64,000 nucleotides of DNA from Agathobaculum hominis (GTDB lineage Bacteria; Bacillota; Clostridia; Oscillospirales; Butyricicoccaceae), in assembly GCF_014288055.1 (NCBI RefSeq), contig NZ_JACOPK010000003.1, positions 1 to 64,000 of the forward strand, in the 5' to 3' direction. Under the pieces are notes generated by a model. The model did not search any database. It was not told the DNA's origin and saw only the letters and a program-made list of their open reading frames with translations. Both the position numbers and the translations under genes were made by a program. Below, one piece after another: positions 18,512 to 26,270 of this stretch (its first letter is position 1; each line of letters opens with the position of its first letter).

Positions 18512-19051
18512 TTGAAATGGCTTCAGCATTTGCGCACGGTGCAGCATCACCGGTTTCTGGTCCTGCGGCACTGCTGGCGCGTCGGCCTGTACCGTCAGGG
18601 GCTCACGCATGACCTGAGCAAATTCAGTCCGGTCGAGTTTGCAGCGGGGGCACGGTATTATCAGGGAAACCGCAGTCCGAACGAGATCGAGCGGCGCGAA
18701 AAGGGATACAGCGCCGCATGGCTGCACCACAAGGGCCGCAACCGTCATCATCTGGAATACTGGATCGACTATGCGGCGGACGGCTCGGGCATGTGCGGCA
18801 TGAAAATGCCGTTGAAATACGTGCTGGAAATGTTCTGCGACCGCGTGGCCGCGAGCAAGACCTATCGAGGCGCGGCCTACCGCGACAGCGACCCCTATGA
18901 CTATTACGCGCGGTCGGTCGATCACTACATCATCCATCCCGAAACCGCGCAAACGCTCGAGTATCTGCTGCGCGTCCTGCGCGACGAGGGCGAGGACAGG
19001 GCGTTCGCGGAGGCGCGGAGAATGCTCCGGGAGCAAAAGAAAAACAGATGA
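18512..19051 (+). CDS. DUF5662 family protein
   Basis: A 179-residue protein of unknown function. DUF5662 is recognised from HRFLVLRHCWRVGLYRQGLTHDLSKFSP and AAWLHHKGRNRHHLEYW; the conserved His/Asp residues may bind metal. TTG at 18512 is chosen because GGAGGAGGG lies about 8 bases upstream and the homologous region starts there; ATG at 18491 lies before that ribosome site. A hairpin at 19054-19080 (GAGCCGTTTTC/GAAAACGGCTC) follows the stop codon. No functional context. Confidence 0.75.
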   Translation: MKWLQHLRTVQHHRFLVLRHCWRVGLYRQGLTHDLSKFSPVEFAAGARYYQGNRSPNEIERREKGYSAAWLHHKGRNRHHLEYWIDYAADGSGMCGMKMPLKYVLEMFCDRVAASKTYRGAAYRDSDPYDYYARSVDHYIIHPETAQTLEYLLRVLRDEGEDRAFAEARRMLREQKKNR

Positions 19052-19116
19052 AAAGAGCCGTTTTCATGAGGAAAACGGCTCGCAGCTTGCCGAAAACGCC
19101 AGCTTTTCGACAGCAA

Positions 19117-19156
19117 AGCCGCCCGGCAGAATCGAATGCCGGGCGGCTGTGTTTTT
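19117..19156. terminator. Bidirectional terminator
   Basis: A 12-bp stem AGCCGCCCGGCA/TGCCGGGCGGCT between convergent genes; GTGTTTTT follows on the plus strand. Confidence 0.8.
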
Positions 19157-20249
19157 ACTCGATCGGGATGGAAACGTCGCCGATGGTGACGGAAGCGATG
19201 TCATCCAGCGGGATAACGGTATCAAACGTGCCTTGACGGGTGCAGACGGTCTTGCCGTCATGCGGGTCCATGCTGCCGCCGAAGTCCGAGAAGTCGAGCA
19301 CGGTGCCGTCGGTTTTAGTGATCAGCAGCTTCGCGGCGTAGGATTCCCATGTGCTGCACACACCGGCCGGTTCGCGGCCGTTCTCCTGCGGAATCTCTTC
19401 GCCGTTCTCGTCGTACAGCGTGTCGAACGTCGCTTCGCCGTCCACCGTGTACACCACATGGTAGCCGATGGGCGAGAGAACGATGGTATCGACAGCGGCG
19501 CTCCGTCCGTTCACATCGATATTTTGACCCGCAGGCAGCTCAACCGCGCTGTTGTCGGCTTCCAGCTTGAACTTGAGGCGCCATGCGCCCTTGGCGATAG
19601 TTGTCGGCTCGCCGTTTTCACTGTTCAGCACGCACAGGTCGCCGAGCGTGATCTTAACCGTGCCGCCAGTCTGCACCGCATCGTTGTACGACATGGTTTC
19701 GACATACTGGATGGCGTTGTCGCTCGGATTTTCGTCATAGAAGTAGCTGCTGCCGGACGCACCGTCTACGCCGCGCCCGATGGTGCTGTCCGAACGCTTC
19801 CAGTACAGGTCATACAGACCGGTATCCGGGTTTTTCGTGCAGTCGAACGCGCTGCCGTCGTCTTTTTCCAAGGTGTAGGAAATGAGGTAGTTATATCCGT
19901 CGAACAGGATCGCGTCCGCGGTGACGGTCACGCCGTTCGAGGTGTCGCTCGCGCCGATGGGACGGCCGATCTGGTCGATGATCTCGGTGTCCGCCGTCGG
20001 GCCGAACACACCGGCAAAGACCTCGCTCGCTGATTTCAGCACGCCGGACGCGCCCGCGCCGATGCTGAGCACGAGGGCCGCCGCGACGCCGACCGCCGCG
20101 ATGCGCGGGAAACGGCGGACACGGCGGGGCGCAGGCTGCTCTGCGCGCTCCATCAGCCGCTCGACCATGCGGTTTTTCGCTTCTTCCGAGAAATGCAGCT
20201 CGTCCAGCGCATTTTTATACTCTCTGTTATCGTTATACTCTTTGTTCAT
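19155..20249 (-). CDS. DUF4179-type membrane protein, likely anti-sigma factor
   Basis: A 364-residue protein encoded with a sigma factor. Residues 1-45 are cytosolic and contain an anti-sigma-like helix (NALDELHFSEEAKNRMVERLMERA). One membrane helix follows (about 46-70, IAAVGVAAALVLSIGAGASGVL), then a large extracytoplasmic region starting with a DUF4179-like segment. The start at 20249 has GGAGG 9 bases upstream. The gene overlaps the sigma gene by 17 bp, typical of translationally coupled sigma/anti-sigma pairs. The signal sensed is unknown. Confidence 0.85.
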   Translation of the reverse strand: MNKEYNDNREYKNALDELHFSEEAKNRMVERLMERAEQPAPRRVRRFPRIAAVGVAAALVLSIGAGASGVLKSASEVFAGVFGPTADTEIIDQIGRPIGASDTSNGVTVTADAILFDGYNYLISYTLEKDDGSAFDCTKNPDTGLYDLYWKRSDSTIGRGVDGASGSSYFYDENPSDNAIQYVETMSYNDAVQTGGTVKITLGDLCVLNSENGEPTTIAKGAWRLKFKLEADNSAVELPAGQNIDVNGRSAAVDTIVLSPIGYHVVYTVDGEATFDTLYDENGEEIPQENGREPAGVCSTWESYAAKLLITKTDGTVLDFSDFGGSMDPHDGKTVCTRQGTFDTVIPLDDIASVTIGDVSIPIE

Positions 20250-20724
20250 AAAACTCGCCTCCAAGTGTTTGCCGCAGGCTTTTCCGGCCGCGGCTGAGAT
20301 GGGCGGAGACCGCGGCCTCGCTCCTGCCGAGCAGGGCGGCGACCTCGCGCACGGAATAGCCTTCGTAGTAGTACAGGTACACTGCTTCGCGGTATTTTTC
20401 GGGCAGCGCCATCACGGCGTCGAGCACGGCGGAGTCGGGCGGCTCGGGAGCGGCGGCCTCCGCGACCGCCTCCAGTCCCACGCACCGCCGGTGAGCGGCG
20501 CGGAGCGCATCCTTGCAGGCGTTCGCCGCCGTGCGGAGAATCCAGGCCTTTTCGTGCTCGGGCGAGTCAAAGACCATGCCGCCGGTCAGCAGCTTGAGGA
20601 AAACGGTCTGACAGATGTCCTCCGCGTCCTGCGTGGATTTCAGATAGGTGTAGGACAGACGCAGGATCATGTCGGAATAGGTCTGCACCAGACGTTCCGC
20701 CTCCGTCCTGTCGATTGGTTTCAT
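20233..20724 (-). CDS. ECF RNA polymerase sigma factor
   Basis: A 163-residue sigma-70 family factor. Region 2 is residues 8-75 (MILRLSYTYLKSTQDAEDICQTVFLKLL, the core-binding and -10 part). Region 4 is about 105-155 (LPEKYREAVYLYYYEGYSVREVAALLGRSEAAVSAHLSRGRKSL, HTH for the -35 element). It is followed by the overlapping DUF4179 gene, its probable anti-sigma partner. Ribosome site AAAGGAG precedes the ATG. Targets are not evident; autoregulation is common in this group. Confidence 0.92.
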   Translation of the reverse strand: MKPIDRTEAERLVQTYSDMILRLSYTYLKSTQDAEDICQTVFLKLLTGGMVFDSPEHEKAWILRTAANACKDALRAAHRRCVGLEAVAEAAAPEPPDSAVLDAVMALPEKYREAVYLYYYEGYSVREVAALLGRSEAAVSAHLSRGRKSLRQTLGGEFYEQRV

Positions 20725-20805
20725 TTTGGGGTTTCAGCTCCTTTCAGCAACGTTGCTTTCACCTGTAATACGAATGAGGGGCGCGATTTCTGACAGTTAT
20801 TTTCG

Positions 20806-20834
20806 TTGACTTTTGATTTTTCGGACGATATAAT
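20806..20834 (+). promoter_or_regulatory. Promoter of MATE gene 21004
   Basis: TTGACT (20806-20811), a 17-bp spacer and a perfect TATAAT (20829-20834). The leader that follows is about 160 nt long. Confidence 0.8.
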
Positions 20835-20842
20835 AACAGTGT

Positions 20843-20903
20843 AAACGAGTAGCACAACTGCGTAAATCCAGTTTTCGTGCGGCTCGTTTTATTTTTTTGT
20901 TTT
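20843..20903 (+). terminator. Leader hairpin A with T run (attenuator candidate)
   Basis: Stem segments AAACGAG/CTCGTTT, GCAC/GTGC and AACTG/CAGTT stack around the loop CGTAAATC, then a long T-rich run (20886-20905). It starts about 9 bases after the -10 element, so a transcript would terminate almost at once unless the hairpin is prevented. Confidence 0.65.
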
Positions 20904-20905
20904 TT

Positions 20906-20975
20906 GAGCGTGCAGCATTCCGCGTAAGTCCAGCTTGACAAAAGCAGCTTATTCGGGGAGCAGCACGCTCTTTTT
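20906..20975 (+). terminator. Leader hairpin B with T run (attenuator candidate)
   Basis: GAGCGTGC (20906-20913) pairs with GCACGCTC (20963-20970), followed by five T residues. Inside, CCG/CGG, TAAG/CTTA and GC/GC can pair. It shares the motif GCGTAArTCCAGyTT with hairpin A. It lies 29 bases before the MATE start codon. Confidence 0.65.
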
Positions 20976-21003
20976 GTGCAAGAAAAAGGAGGAATTCATA
21001 AAA

Positions 21004-22362
21004 ATGACGGAAAACAACAGAATGAAGGAGATGCCGGTAAACCGGCTGATGATGCGGATGGGGCTGCCGATGATCCTGTCCATGGCGCTGCAGGCGGTAT
21101 ACAACATCGTGGACAGCGCGTTCGTCGGAAATATGCGCGAGGGAGGCGAGGCGGCGCTCAACGCGATGACGCTGGCCTTTCCGGTGCAGATGCTCATGGT
21201 GGCGCTCGCCATCGGAACTGGCGTGGGCGTGAACGCGCTGCTCGCGCGCACGCTCGGGCAGGGAAACCGCGAAAAGGCGGCAAAGGTTGCCGGGAACGGT
21301 CTGTTCCTCGGCGCGGTCATTTATCTCATCTGTCTGCTGTTCGGCCTGGCAGGGGCAGGGGCGTATATCGCGTCGCAGACAGCGGACGCGCAGGTCATCG
21401 GCATGACGCACGACTACCTGTTCATCTGCTGCACATTCTCGTTCGGCGTTGTCTTTTTCTCGCTGTTCGAGAAGCTGCTTCAGGCAACAGGGCGTTCGCT
21501 GTACTCGACCATCGGCCAGATCACGGGCGCGGTCATCAATATCGTGCTCGACCCGGTTATGATCTACGGTCTCGGTCCGGTGCCGGAGCTGGGCGTCAGG
21601 GGCGCGGCGTGGGCGACCGTTATCGGTCAGGTCGCGTCAGCGGTGCTGCTTTTCGTATTCCATCTGCGCCTCAACCGCGAGTTTGACCGCGGCATCCGAC
21701 AGCTGAAGCCGAAGACCGCAGTCATCCGGGATATTTACACCATCGGCCTGCCGGCGATCATCGCGCAGGCGCTCATGTCGGTCATGGTGTATGCGATGAA
21801 TCTGATTTTGAAATTCGACGCCGCCGCCCAGACCGCCTACGGCCTGTTCTACAAGGTGCAGCAGTTCGTGCTGTTCCTCGCGTTCGGCCTGCGTGACGCG
21901 ATCACGCCGATCGTCGCCTACGGCTGCGGCATGGGCAGCCGGAAGCGCGTCGAGGACGGCATCAGATACGGTCTGTTCTACACGGCTGTGCTCATGGCGG
22001 CCGGATTTGCGCTGACCGAGCTGTTCCCGGGCGCGTTCGCCTCGCTGTTCAATGCGGGTCAGTCGAGGGCGTATTTTATCGGCGCGATGCGCGTGATCTC
22101 GCTCAGCTTTGTGTTCGCCGGTATCAACATAGCGCTTCAGGGCGTTTATCAGGCGCTTGGCGGCGGCATGGAGTCGCTCGTGCTCTCGCTGCTGCGTCAG
22201 TTCGTCATCGTCCTGCCGCTCGCGTATGCGTTCTCTCTGGTGGTGCGCAGCGGCTTGGCCGGTGTTTCGCTCATCTGGTGGGCGATCCCGATCGCGGAGG
22301 CGCTGTCGTGCGCGGCAGGCTGCGTGCTCCTGAGGCGTATCCGGCGGAAAAATTTCTCTTGA
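21004..22362 (+). CDS. MATE family efflux transporter
   Basis: A 452-residue, 12-helix membrane protein that exports cationic drugs or metabolites in exchange for Na+ or H+. MATE features include the early MIMRMGLPMILSMALQAVYNIVDSAFVG-type region, NPLxMxTLAFP-like TLAFPVQMLM and the second-half start PAIIAQALMSVMVYAMNLIL. ATG 21004 follows AAGGAGG. Expression is probably controlled in the leader, which has two terminator-like hairpins. A second MATE gene under a MarR regulator follows. Confidence 0.92.
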   Translation: MTENNRMKEMPVNRLMMRMGLPMILSMALQAVYNIVDSAFVGNMREGGEAALNAMTLAFPVQMLMVALAIGTGVGVNALLARTLGQGNREKAAKVAGNGLFLGAVIYLICLLFGLAGAGAYIASQTADAQVIGMTHDYLFICCTFSFGVVFFSLFEKLLQATGRSLYSTIGQITGAVINIVLDPVMIYGLGPVPELGVRGAAWATVIGQVASAVLLFVFHLRLNREFDRGIRQLKPKTAVIRDIYTIGLPAIIAQALMSVMVYAMNLILKFDAAAQTAYGLFYKVQQFVLFLAFGLRDAITPIVAYGCGMGSRKRVEDGIRYGLFYTAVLMAAGFALTELFPGAFASLFNAGQSRAYFIGAMRVISLSFVFAGINIALQGVYQALGGGMESLVLSLLRQFVIVLPLAYAFSLVVRSGLAGVSLIWWAIPIAEALSCAAGCVLLRRIRRKNFS

Positions 22363-22386
22363 CATTCACGGCAGGCTGCGTATAAT
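22359..22386 (+). promoter_or_regulatory. Promoter of the marR-MATE operon
   Basis: TTGACA (22359-22364), 16-bp spacer, TATAAT (22381-22386). The -35 box contains the stop codon of the preceding MATE gene. Confidence 0.82.
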
Positions 22387-22416
22387 GATTACCAAAGATA
22401 ATTATCTAGGGTAATC
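22387..22416. promoter_or_regulatory. 30-bp dyad, probable MarR operator
   Basis: GATTACC and GGTAATC flank AGATAATTATCT, all sharing one centre (22401/22402). The dyad starts directly after the -10 element and covers the transcription start, so binding would block the promoter. It is the natural autoregulatory site for the MarR protein encoded 16 bases downstream. Confidence 0.75.
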
Positions 22417-22431
22417 ACTGGAGGGACATAC

Positions 22432-22884
22432 ATGACCATTGCGATGATAAAATCGCTGCTCGATGCGTGCTATCAGGCCAAGCGCATCCGCGACCTGCTG
22501 CCGCCGCTGCCGAAGGGCGTCGCGCCGGCATATATTCACTATCTGGACGTTATCGACCAGCTCGAACGGCAGGGCGTGCGCGTCAGGGTCTCCGACATCG
22601 GAGACACGCTCGACATCCCGCGCCCGGGCGTGACGCGGACGGTCAAGGAGATGGAGGCAAAGGGCTATCTGCGCAAGACCGCATCCGAGGAGGACGGCCG
22701 CGTGACCTACATCACCGCAACCGAAGCGGGAAAGCTGCTCTCGCAGCGGTACAACGAGCACTATTTTTCCCTGCTCGCGCCGCAGCTCGCAGATATTTCG
22801 GACGAGGACGCGGCGTGCACCGTCCGCACCATCGAGAGGATGCACTGCGTGATGAGCGAGAGGAGGGGACGCATCGATGAGTAA
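22432..22884 (+). CDS. MarR-family transcriptional regulator
   Basis: A 150-residue winged-HTH repressor. The recognition region is VRVSDIGDTLDIPRPGVTRTVKEMEAKGYLRKTASEEDGRVTYITAT, with the wing at EEDGR. It binds as a dimer and is usually released by phenolic or drug ligands. Its stop overlaps the next MATE gene (ATGAGTAA), so the two are coupled and the MATE exporter is the evident target. A 30-bp operator-like dyad sits at its promoter. GGAGGG precedes the ATG. Confidence 0.93.
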   Translation: MTIAMIKSLLDACYQAKRIRDLLPPLPKGVAPAYIHYLDVIDQLERQGVRVRVSDIGDTLDIPRPGVTRTVKEMEAKGYLRKTASEEDGRVTYITATEAGKLLSQRYNEHYFSLLAPQLADISDEDAACTVRTIERMHCVMSERRGRIDE

Positions 22885-24226
22885 CACAGCAGACTTTACG
22901 CAGGGCAGCATTCTGAAAAAGCTGTGCCGGTTCATGCTGCCGGTGCTCGGCGCACTGATCTTACAGGCGGCCTACGGCGCGGTCGACCTGCTCGTTGTCG
23001 GACGCTTCGGTTCGACCTCGGGTCTGTCGGCGGTCTCGACCGGCAGTCAGGTGCTCAATCTCGTGACATTCGTCGTGACGCAGCTTGCGATGGGCGTTAC
23101 CGTGCTGATCGCGCGGTATATCGGCGAAAAACGCGAAAAGGAGATCGGCGCGGTGCTCGGCGGCGCGGCCGTCGTGTTCACCATTCTCGCAGGCTGTCTG
23201 TTCGTGCTGCTCGTGCTGTTCGCACGGCCGATCTCGGTGCTCATGCAGGCACCGCAGGAGGCGCTCGCGCTCACGGCAAGCTATGTGCGCATCTGCGGCT
23301 GCGGCATCCTGTTCATCGTTGCATACAACGTGCTCTCGGCGGTGTTCCGCGGTTTGGGAGACAGCCGTTCGCCGCTGCTGTTCGTGCTCGTGGCCTGCCT
23401 GGTCAATGTCGCAGGCGATCTGGTGCTCGTGGCCGGTCTGCATCTGGATGCGGCCGGTGCGGCGCTCGCGACCGTGCTCGCGCAGGCGGTCAGCGTTGGG
23501 TGCGCGCTCGCCATCCTGCGCCGCAAAAAGCTGCCGTTTACGTTCCGAAAGAGCGATGTGCGGCTCAATGAGCAGTGCAGACGCTTTCTCGCGATCGGTC
23601 TGCCGCTCGCCCTGCAGGAATTTCTGACGCAGCTCTCCTTCCTCGCGCTCTGCGCATTCGTCAACCGTCTGGGGCTTGCGGCCTCGTCCGGCTACGGCGT
23701 CGCGAGCAAGATCGTCAGCTTTGTCATGCTCGTGCCGAGTGCACTGATGCAGTCGATGGCGTCGTTCGTTGCGCAGAATATCGGCGCCGGCAACGTGAAG
23801 CGTGCAAAAAAGTCCATGTTTACCGGCATCGCGGTGGGCGTGGCGTTCGGCATCGTGATGTTCGCGCTCGTGCTGCGGAAGGGCGACGTTCTGGCCGGTC
23901 TGTTTTCGACCGATGCGGAGGTCGTGCGCAGGGGCTTTGAATATCTGCGCGGCTTCGCGCCCGAGACCATCGTGACCGCCGTTCTGTTCAGCATGGTCGG
24001 CTATTTCAACGGCAGCAATCGGACGCTGTGGGTCATGATACAGGGTCTCATCCAGACGCTGCTCGTCCGGCTTCCCCTTGCATATTACATGAGTATCCAG
24101 CCGAATGCAAGTCTGACGAAGATCGGCATGTCGGCGCCGGTCGCAACTGTGGTCGGCATTGTGCTGAACATCGGGTGCTTTCTCTATCTGAACCGGAGGG
24201 ATGCAGCAAAACGAGGCGCGGAATAA
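22877..24226 (+). CDS. MATE family efflux transporter
   Basis: A 449-residue, 12-helix exporter of the DinF/NorM superfamily. Characteristic segments are MLPVLGALILQAAYGAVDLLVVGRFG at the N-terminus, VFRGLGDSRSPLLFVLVACLVNVAGDLVL in the first half and the inverted-repeat second half starting IGLPLALQEFLTQLS. It overlaps marR by 8 bp and is controlled with it. Likely role is efflux of the MarR ligand. It is clearly a different subfamily from the MATE at 21004. Confidence 0.92.
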   Translation: MSNTADFTQGSILKKLCRFMLPVLGALILQAAYGAVDLLVVGRFGSTSGLSAVSTGSQVLNLVTFVVTQLAMGVTVLIARYIGEKREKEIGAVLGGAAVVFTILAGCLFVLLVLFARPISVLMQAPQEALALTASYVRICGCGILFIVAYNVLSAVFRGLGDSRSPLLFVLVACLVNVAGDLVLVAGLHLDAAGAALATVLAQAVSVGCALAILRRKKLPFTFRKSDVRLNEQCRRFLAIGLPLALQEFLTQLSFLALCAFVNRLGLAASSGYGVASKIVSFVMLVPSALMQSMASFVAQNIGAGNVKRAKKSMFTGIAVGVAFGIVMFALVLRKGDVLAGLFSTDAEVVRRGFEYLRGFAPETIVTAVLFSMVGYFNGSNRTLWVMIQGLIQTLLVRLPLAYYMSIQPNASLTKIGMSAPVATVVGIVLNIGCFLYLNRRDAAKRGAE

Positions 24227-24278
24227 ACGGCTTTTACCGTTCTGCCGGTCTCTGCCCGCTCAAAAAAACGCGAAACGC

Positions 24279-24520
24279 AAAAGCCACCCTCGCGGGTGGC
24301 TCAGTCTGTCGATAAAGTTTGTTTTCACGCCAAAACAGCAGTCGCGCGGCAGCGCGCATTCAAAAGCGTTTGCTGCGCAAACGCATGAAAACCGGGGGCG
24401 TGTACCTCGGTTTTCATACTTTAAGAGGGAGAAAGTTTCCGTATGGGAACTTTCGGACGTCCGTGTTTTGCGAAGTCAAAACACAGATTGTCGGAAAAAC
24501 GATAGTTTTTCGACAGTCTC
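24279..24520. repeat. Cluster of consecutive hairpins between two direct repeats
   Basis: Seven hairpins occupy about 240 bases: 24282-24301, 24344-24357, 24366-24384, 24386-24416 (12-bp stem), 24431-24454 (10 bp), 24463-24484 (8 bp) and 24489-24515 (11 bp, one bulge). The first hairpin (AGCCACCC-tcgc-GGGTGGCT) is repeated at 24521-24540. No reading frame fits. It could be a structured RNA, a stacked terminator or a non-coding mobile element. Confidence 0.7.
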
Positions 24521-24546
24521 AGCCACCCTTGCGGGTGGCTTTTTGC
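24521..24546 (+). terminator. Terminator at end of the hairpin cluster
   Basis: AGCCACCC-ttgc-GGGTGGCT followed by TTTTT. It is the second copy of the hairpin at 24282-24301 and lies just before the convergent Rrf2 gene. Confidence 0.85.
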
Positions 24547-24550
24547 TGTT

Positions 24551-24982
24551 TCAGATAATATAGTCGTACTCGTCCGGGTTGGTGTGGATGAGGTCGGCGA
24601 TCGTGATGTTGTCGAGGTAGTCGTTGATGACCTTGTCCAGACCCTTCCAGAGCGTCAGCGTGCGGCATTCGGATGCGTGCTCGCAGGCCTTGGCGCCCGG
24701 CTCCAGACAGGCGACCGGCGCCATCGAGTCCTCGGTCAGCCGCAGGATGCTGCCGACGGTGTATTCCTCGGGCGAGCGGGTGAGACGGTAGCCGCCGCCC
24801 TTGCCGCGCAGACCGGTCAGCAGTCTGGCGCGGACGAGCAGCTTGATGATGCTTTCCAGATATTTTTCCGAGATGCCCTGCCGCTCTGCGATGAGCTTGA
24901 GGGGGATATAGCCGTCCGTTGGATGCTCCGCAAGGTCGATCATGACGCGCAGCGCATAGCGGCCCTTGGTTGAGACCAGCAT
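24551..24982 (-). CDS. Rrf2-family transcriptional regulator (CymR/IscR-like)
   Basis: A 143-residue winged-HTH regulator. The N-terminus MLVSTKGRYALRVMIDLAEH and the HTH around KLIAERQGISEKYLESIIKLL followed by GLRGKGGGYRL are diagnostic. Three Cys (in CLEPGAKACEHASEC) could bind an Fe-S cluster as in IscR; CymR lacks them but controls cysteine genes. Divergent cysK, with shared CCTAT/ATAGG dyads in the promoter region, supports a cysteine or Fe-S regulator. Start 24982 follows GGAGGAAAAG. Confidence 0.9.
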   Translation of the reverse strand: MLVSTKGRYALRVMIDLAEHPTDGYIPLKLIAERQGISEKYLESIIKLLVRARLLTGLRGKGGGYRLTRSPEEYTVGSILRLTEDSMAPVACLEPGAKACEHASECRTLTLWKGLDKVINDYLDNITIADLIHTNPDEYDYII

Positions 24983-25010
24983 ACTTTCTTTTCCTCCTTC
25001 ATTCAATAAA

Positions 25011-25079
25011 CCTATTATACGACACGGAAAATAGGAAAATCAACGAAAAAATTTTTCTAAAACCTATTGACAACATAGG
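25011..25079. promoter_or_regulatory. CCTAT...ATAGG dyads between rrf2 and cysK
   Basis: Two inverted pairs, CCTAT at 25011/ATAGG at 25031 and CCTAT at 25063/ATAGG at 25075, overlap the -10 of the Rrf2 gene and the -35 of cysK. They are candidate Rrf2 operators for divergent control. Confidence 0.55.
25014..25043 (-). promoter_or_regulatory. Promoter of the Rrf2 gene
   Basis: On the minus strand TTGATT (25043-25038), an 18-bp spacer and TATAAT (25019-25014). Confidence 0.7.
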
Positions 25080-25095
25080 AATGGTAGGATATAAT
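25067..25095 (+). promoter_or_regulatory. Promoter of cysK
   Basis: Perfect TTGACA (25067-25072), 17-bp spacer, perfect TATAAT (25090-25095). The transcript would begin about 30 bases before a 12-codon leader ORF. Confidence 0.85.
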
Positions 25096-25128
25096 TCAGA
25101 TAAACCTACAGGAAAGGTTGGTATAAAA

Positions 25129-25167
25129 ATGCGATACCAGATGACCTTCCGATGTCCGCGATGTTGA
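25129..25167 (+). CDS. 12-codon leader ORF ending Cys-Pro-Arg-Cys
   Basis: Encodes MRYQMTFRCPRC and stops 69 bases before cysK. AGGAAAGG lies 11 bases before its ATG, and the pair TGGTAT/ATACCA flanks the start codon. Two of its last four codons are Cys (TGT), the product of the downstream enzyme's pathway. The Cys codons fall in a possible hairpin (CCG-TGTC with GACA-CGG, about 25148-25183). No intrinsic terminator follows, so if it is a regulatory leader peptide the effect would be translational or Rho-dependent. Chance is not excluded. Confidence 0.5.
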   Translation: MRYQMTFRCPRC

Positions 25168-25236
25168 CCATGGCAGACACGGAACACAGTTTATCATATA
25201 AAAAATAACAACGAGATATATCGGGAGGAAATTATC

Positions 25237-26169
25237 ATGAGCAAGATTTACACATCCGCAGACCAGCTGATCGGTCACACTCCGCTTCTGGAGCTGGTGC
25301 ATATCGAGAAGGAGGAGAAGCTCGAAGCAAAGGTTCTGGCGAAGCTCGAGTACTTCAATCCGGCCGGCAGCGTCAAGGACCGCATCGCAAAGGCAATGAT
25401 CGACGACGCTGAAGCAAAGGGCCTGCTCAAGCCGGGCTCGGTCATCATCGAGCCGACCTCCGGCAACACCGGCATCGGTCTGGCGAGCGTTGCAGCCGCA
25501 CGCGGCTACCGCATCATCATCGTAATGCCGGAGACCATGAGCGTGGAGCGCCGACAGCTGATGAAGGCTTACGGTGCAGAGCTTGTGCTGACCGAGGGCG
25601 CAAAGGGCATGAAGGGCGCGATTGCAAAGGCGGACGAGCTTGCGAAGGAGCTGCCGAACAGCTTTATCCCGGGTCAGTTCGTAAACCCGGCAAACCCGGC
25701 CGTGCACAAGGCGACCACCGGCCCGGAGATCTGGGAGGATACTGACGGCAATGTTGACATCTTTGTTGCGGGCGTAGGCACCGGCGGCACTGTTACCGGC
25801 ACCGGCGAGTATCTCAAGAGCCAGAATCCGAACGTCAAGGTCGTTGCCGTTGAGCCGGCAAGTTCTCCGGTGCTCAGCCAGGGTCACGCGGGCGCGCATA
25901 AGATCCAGGGCATCGGCGCAGGCTTTGTTCCGGACGTTCTGGACACCAAAATCTACGACGAGATCATCACCGTGGAAAATGATGATGCCTTTGCGACCGG
26001 CAGGCTGATCGGCAAGCACGAGGGCGTTCTGGTCGGCATTTCCTCCGGCGCAGCTGTCTGGGCGGCGATCGAGCTTGCAAAGCGTCCGGAGAACAAGGGC
26101 AAGACCATCGTAGCGCTGCTGCCGGATACCGGCGACCGCTACCTGTCCACGCCGCTGTTCGCTGACTGA
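25237..26169 (+). CDS. cysK: Cysteine synthase (O-acetylserine sulfhydrylase)
   Basis: A 310-residue cytosolic PLP enzyme making cysteine from O-acetylserine and sulfide. CysK hallmarks: IGHTPLLEL near residue 12, the PLP lysine in NPAGSVKDRIA (Lys near 47), the substrate loop EPTSGNTGIGLA, the phosphate-binding GVGTGGTVTGTGEYL and GISSGAAVWAA. GGAGG precedes the ATG. It is divergent from an Rrf2 regulator and preceded by a short Cys-containing leader ORF. Confidence 0.96.
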   Translation: MSKIYTSADQLIGHTPLLELVHIEKEEKLEAKVLAKLEYFNPAGSVKDRIAKAMIDDAEAKGLLKPGSVIIEPTSGNTGIGLASVAAARGYRIIIVMPETMSVERRQLMKAYGAELVLTEGAKGMKGAIAKADELAKELPNSFIPGQFVNPANPAVHKATTGPEIWEDTDGNVDIFVAGVGTGGTVTGTGEYLKSQNPNVKVVAVEPASSPVLSQGHAGAHKIQGIGAGFVPDVLDTKIYDEIITVENDDAFATGRLIGKHEGVLVGISSGAAVWAAIELAKRPENKGKTIVALLPDTGDRYLSTPLFAD

Positions 26170-26214
26170 TCACAGCATACCTATTTCAAAGCTCCAAATG
26201 TATTTTACAGCCTT

Positions 26215-26241
26215 AGGGAGACCTGTACGGTCTCCCTTTTG
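26215..26241 (+). terminator. Terminator of cysK
   Basis: Stem AGGGAGACC/GGTCTCCCT with a short loop, followed by TTT. Confidence 0.87.
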
Positions 26242-26270
26242 CATAAACAGACGAGAAGGAGGATGTAGTT

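Noticed and set aside
24970..25167. 65-codon frame containing the Cys leader
   Set aside because: Its upstream part lies before the mapped cysK promoter, overlaps the Rrf2 promoter and has no ribosome site; only the last 12 codons would be on the cysK transcript.
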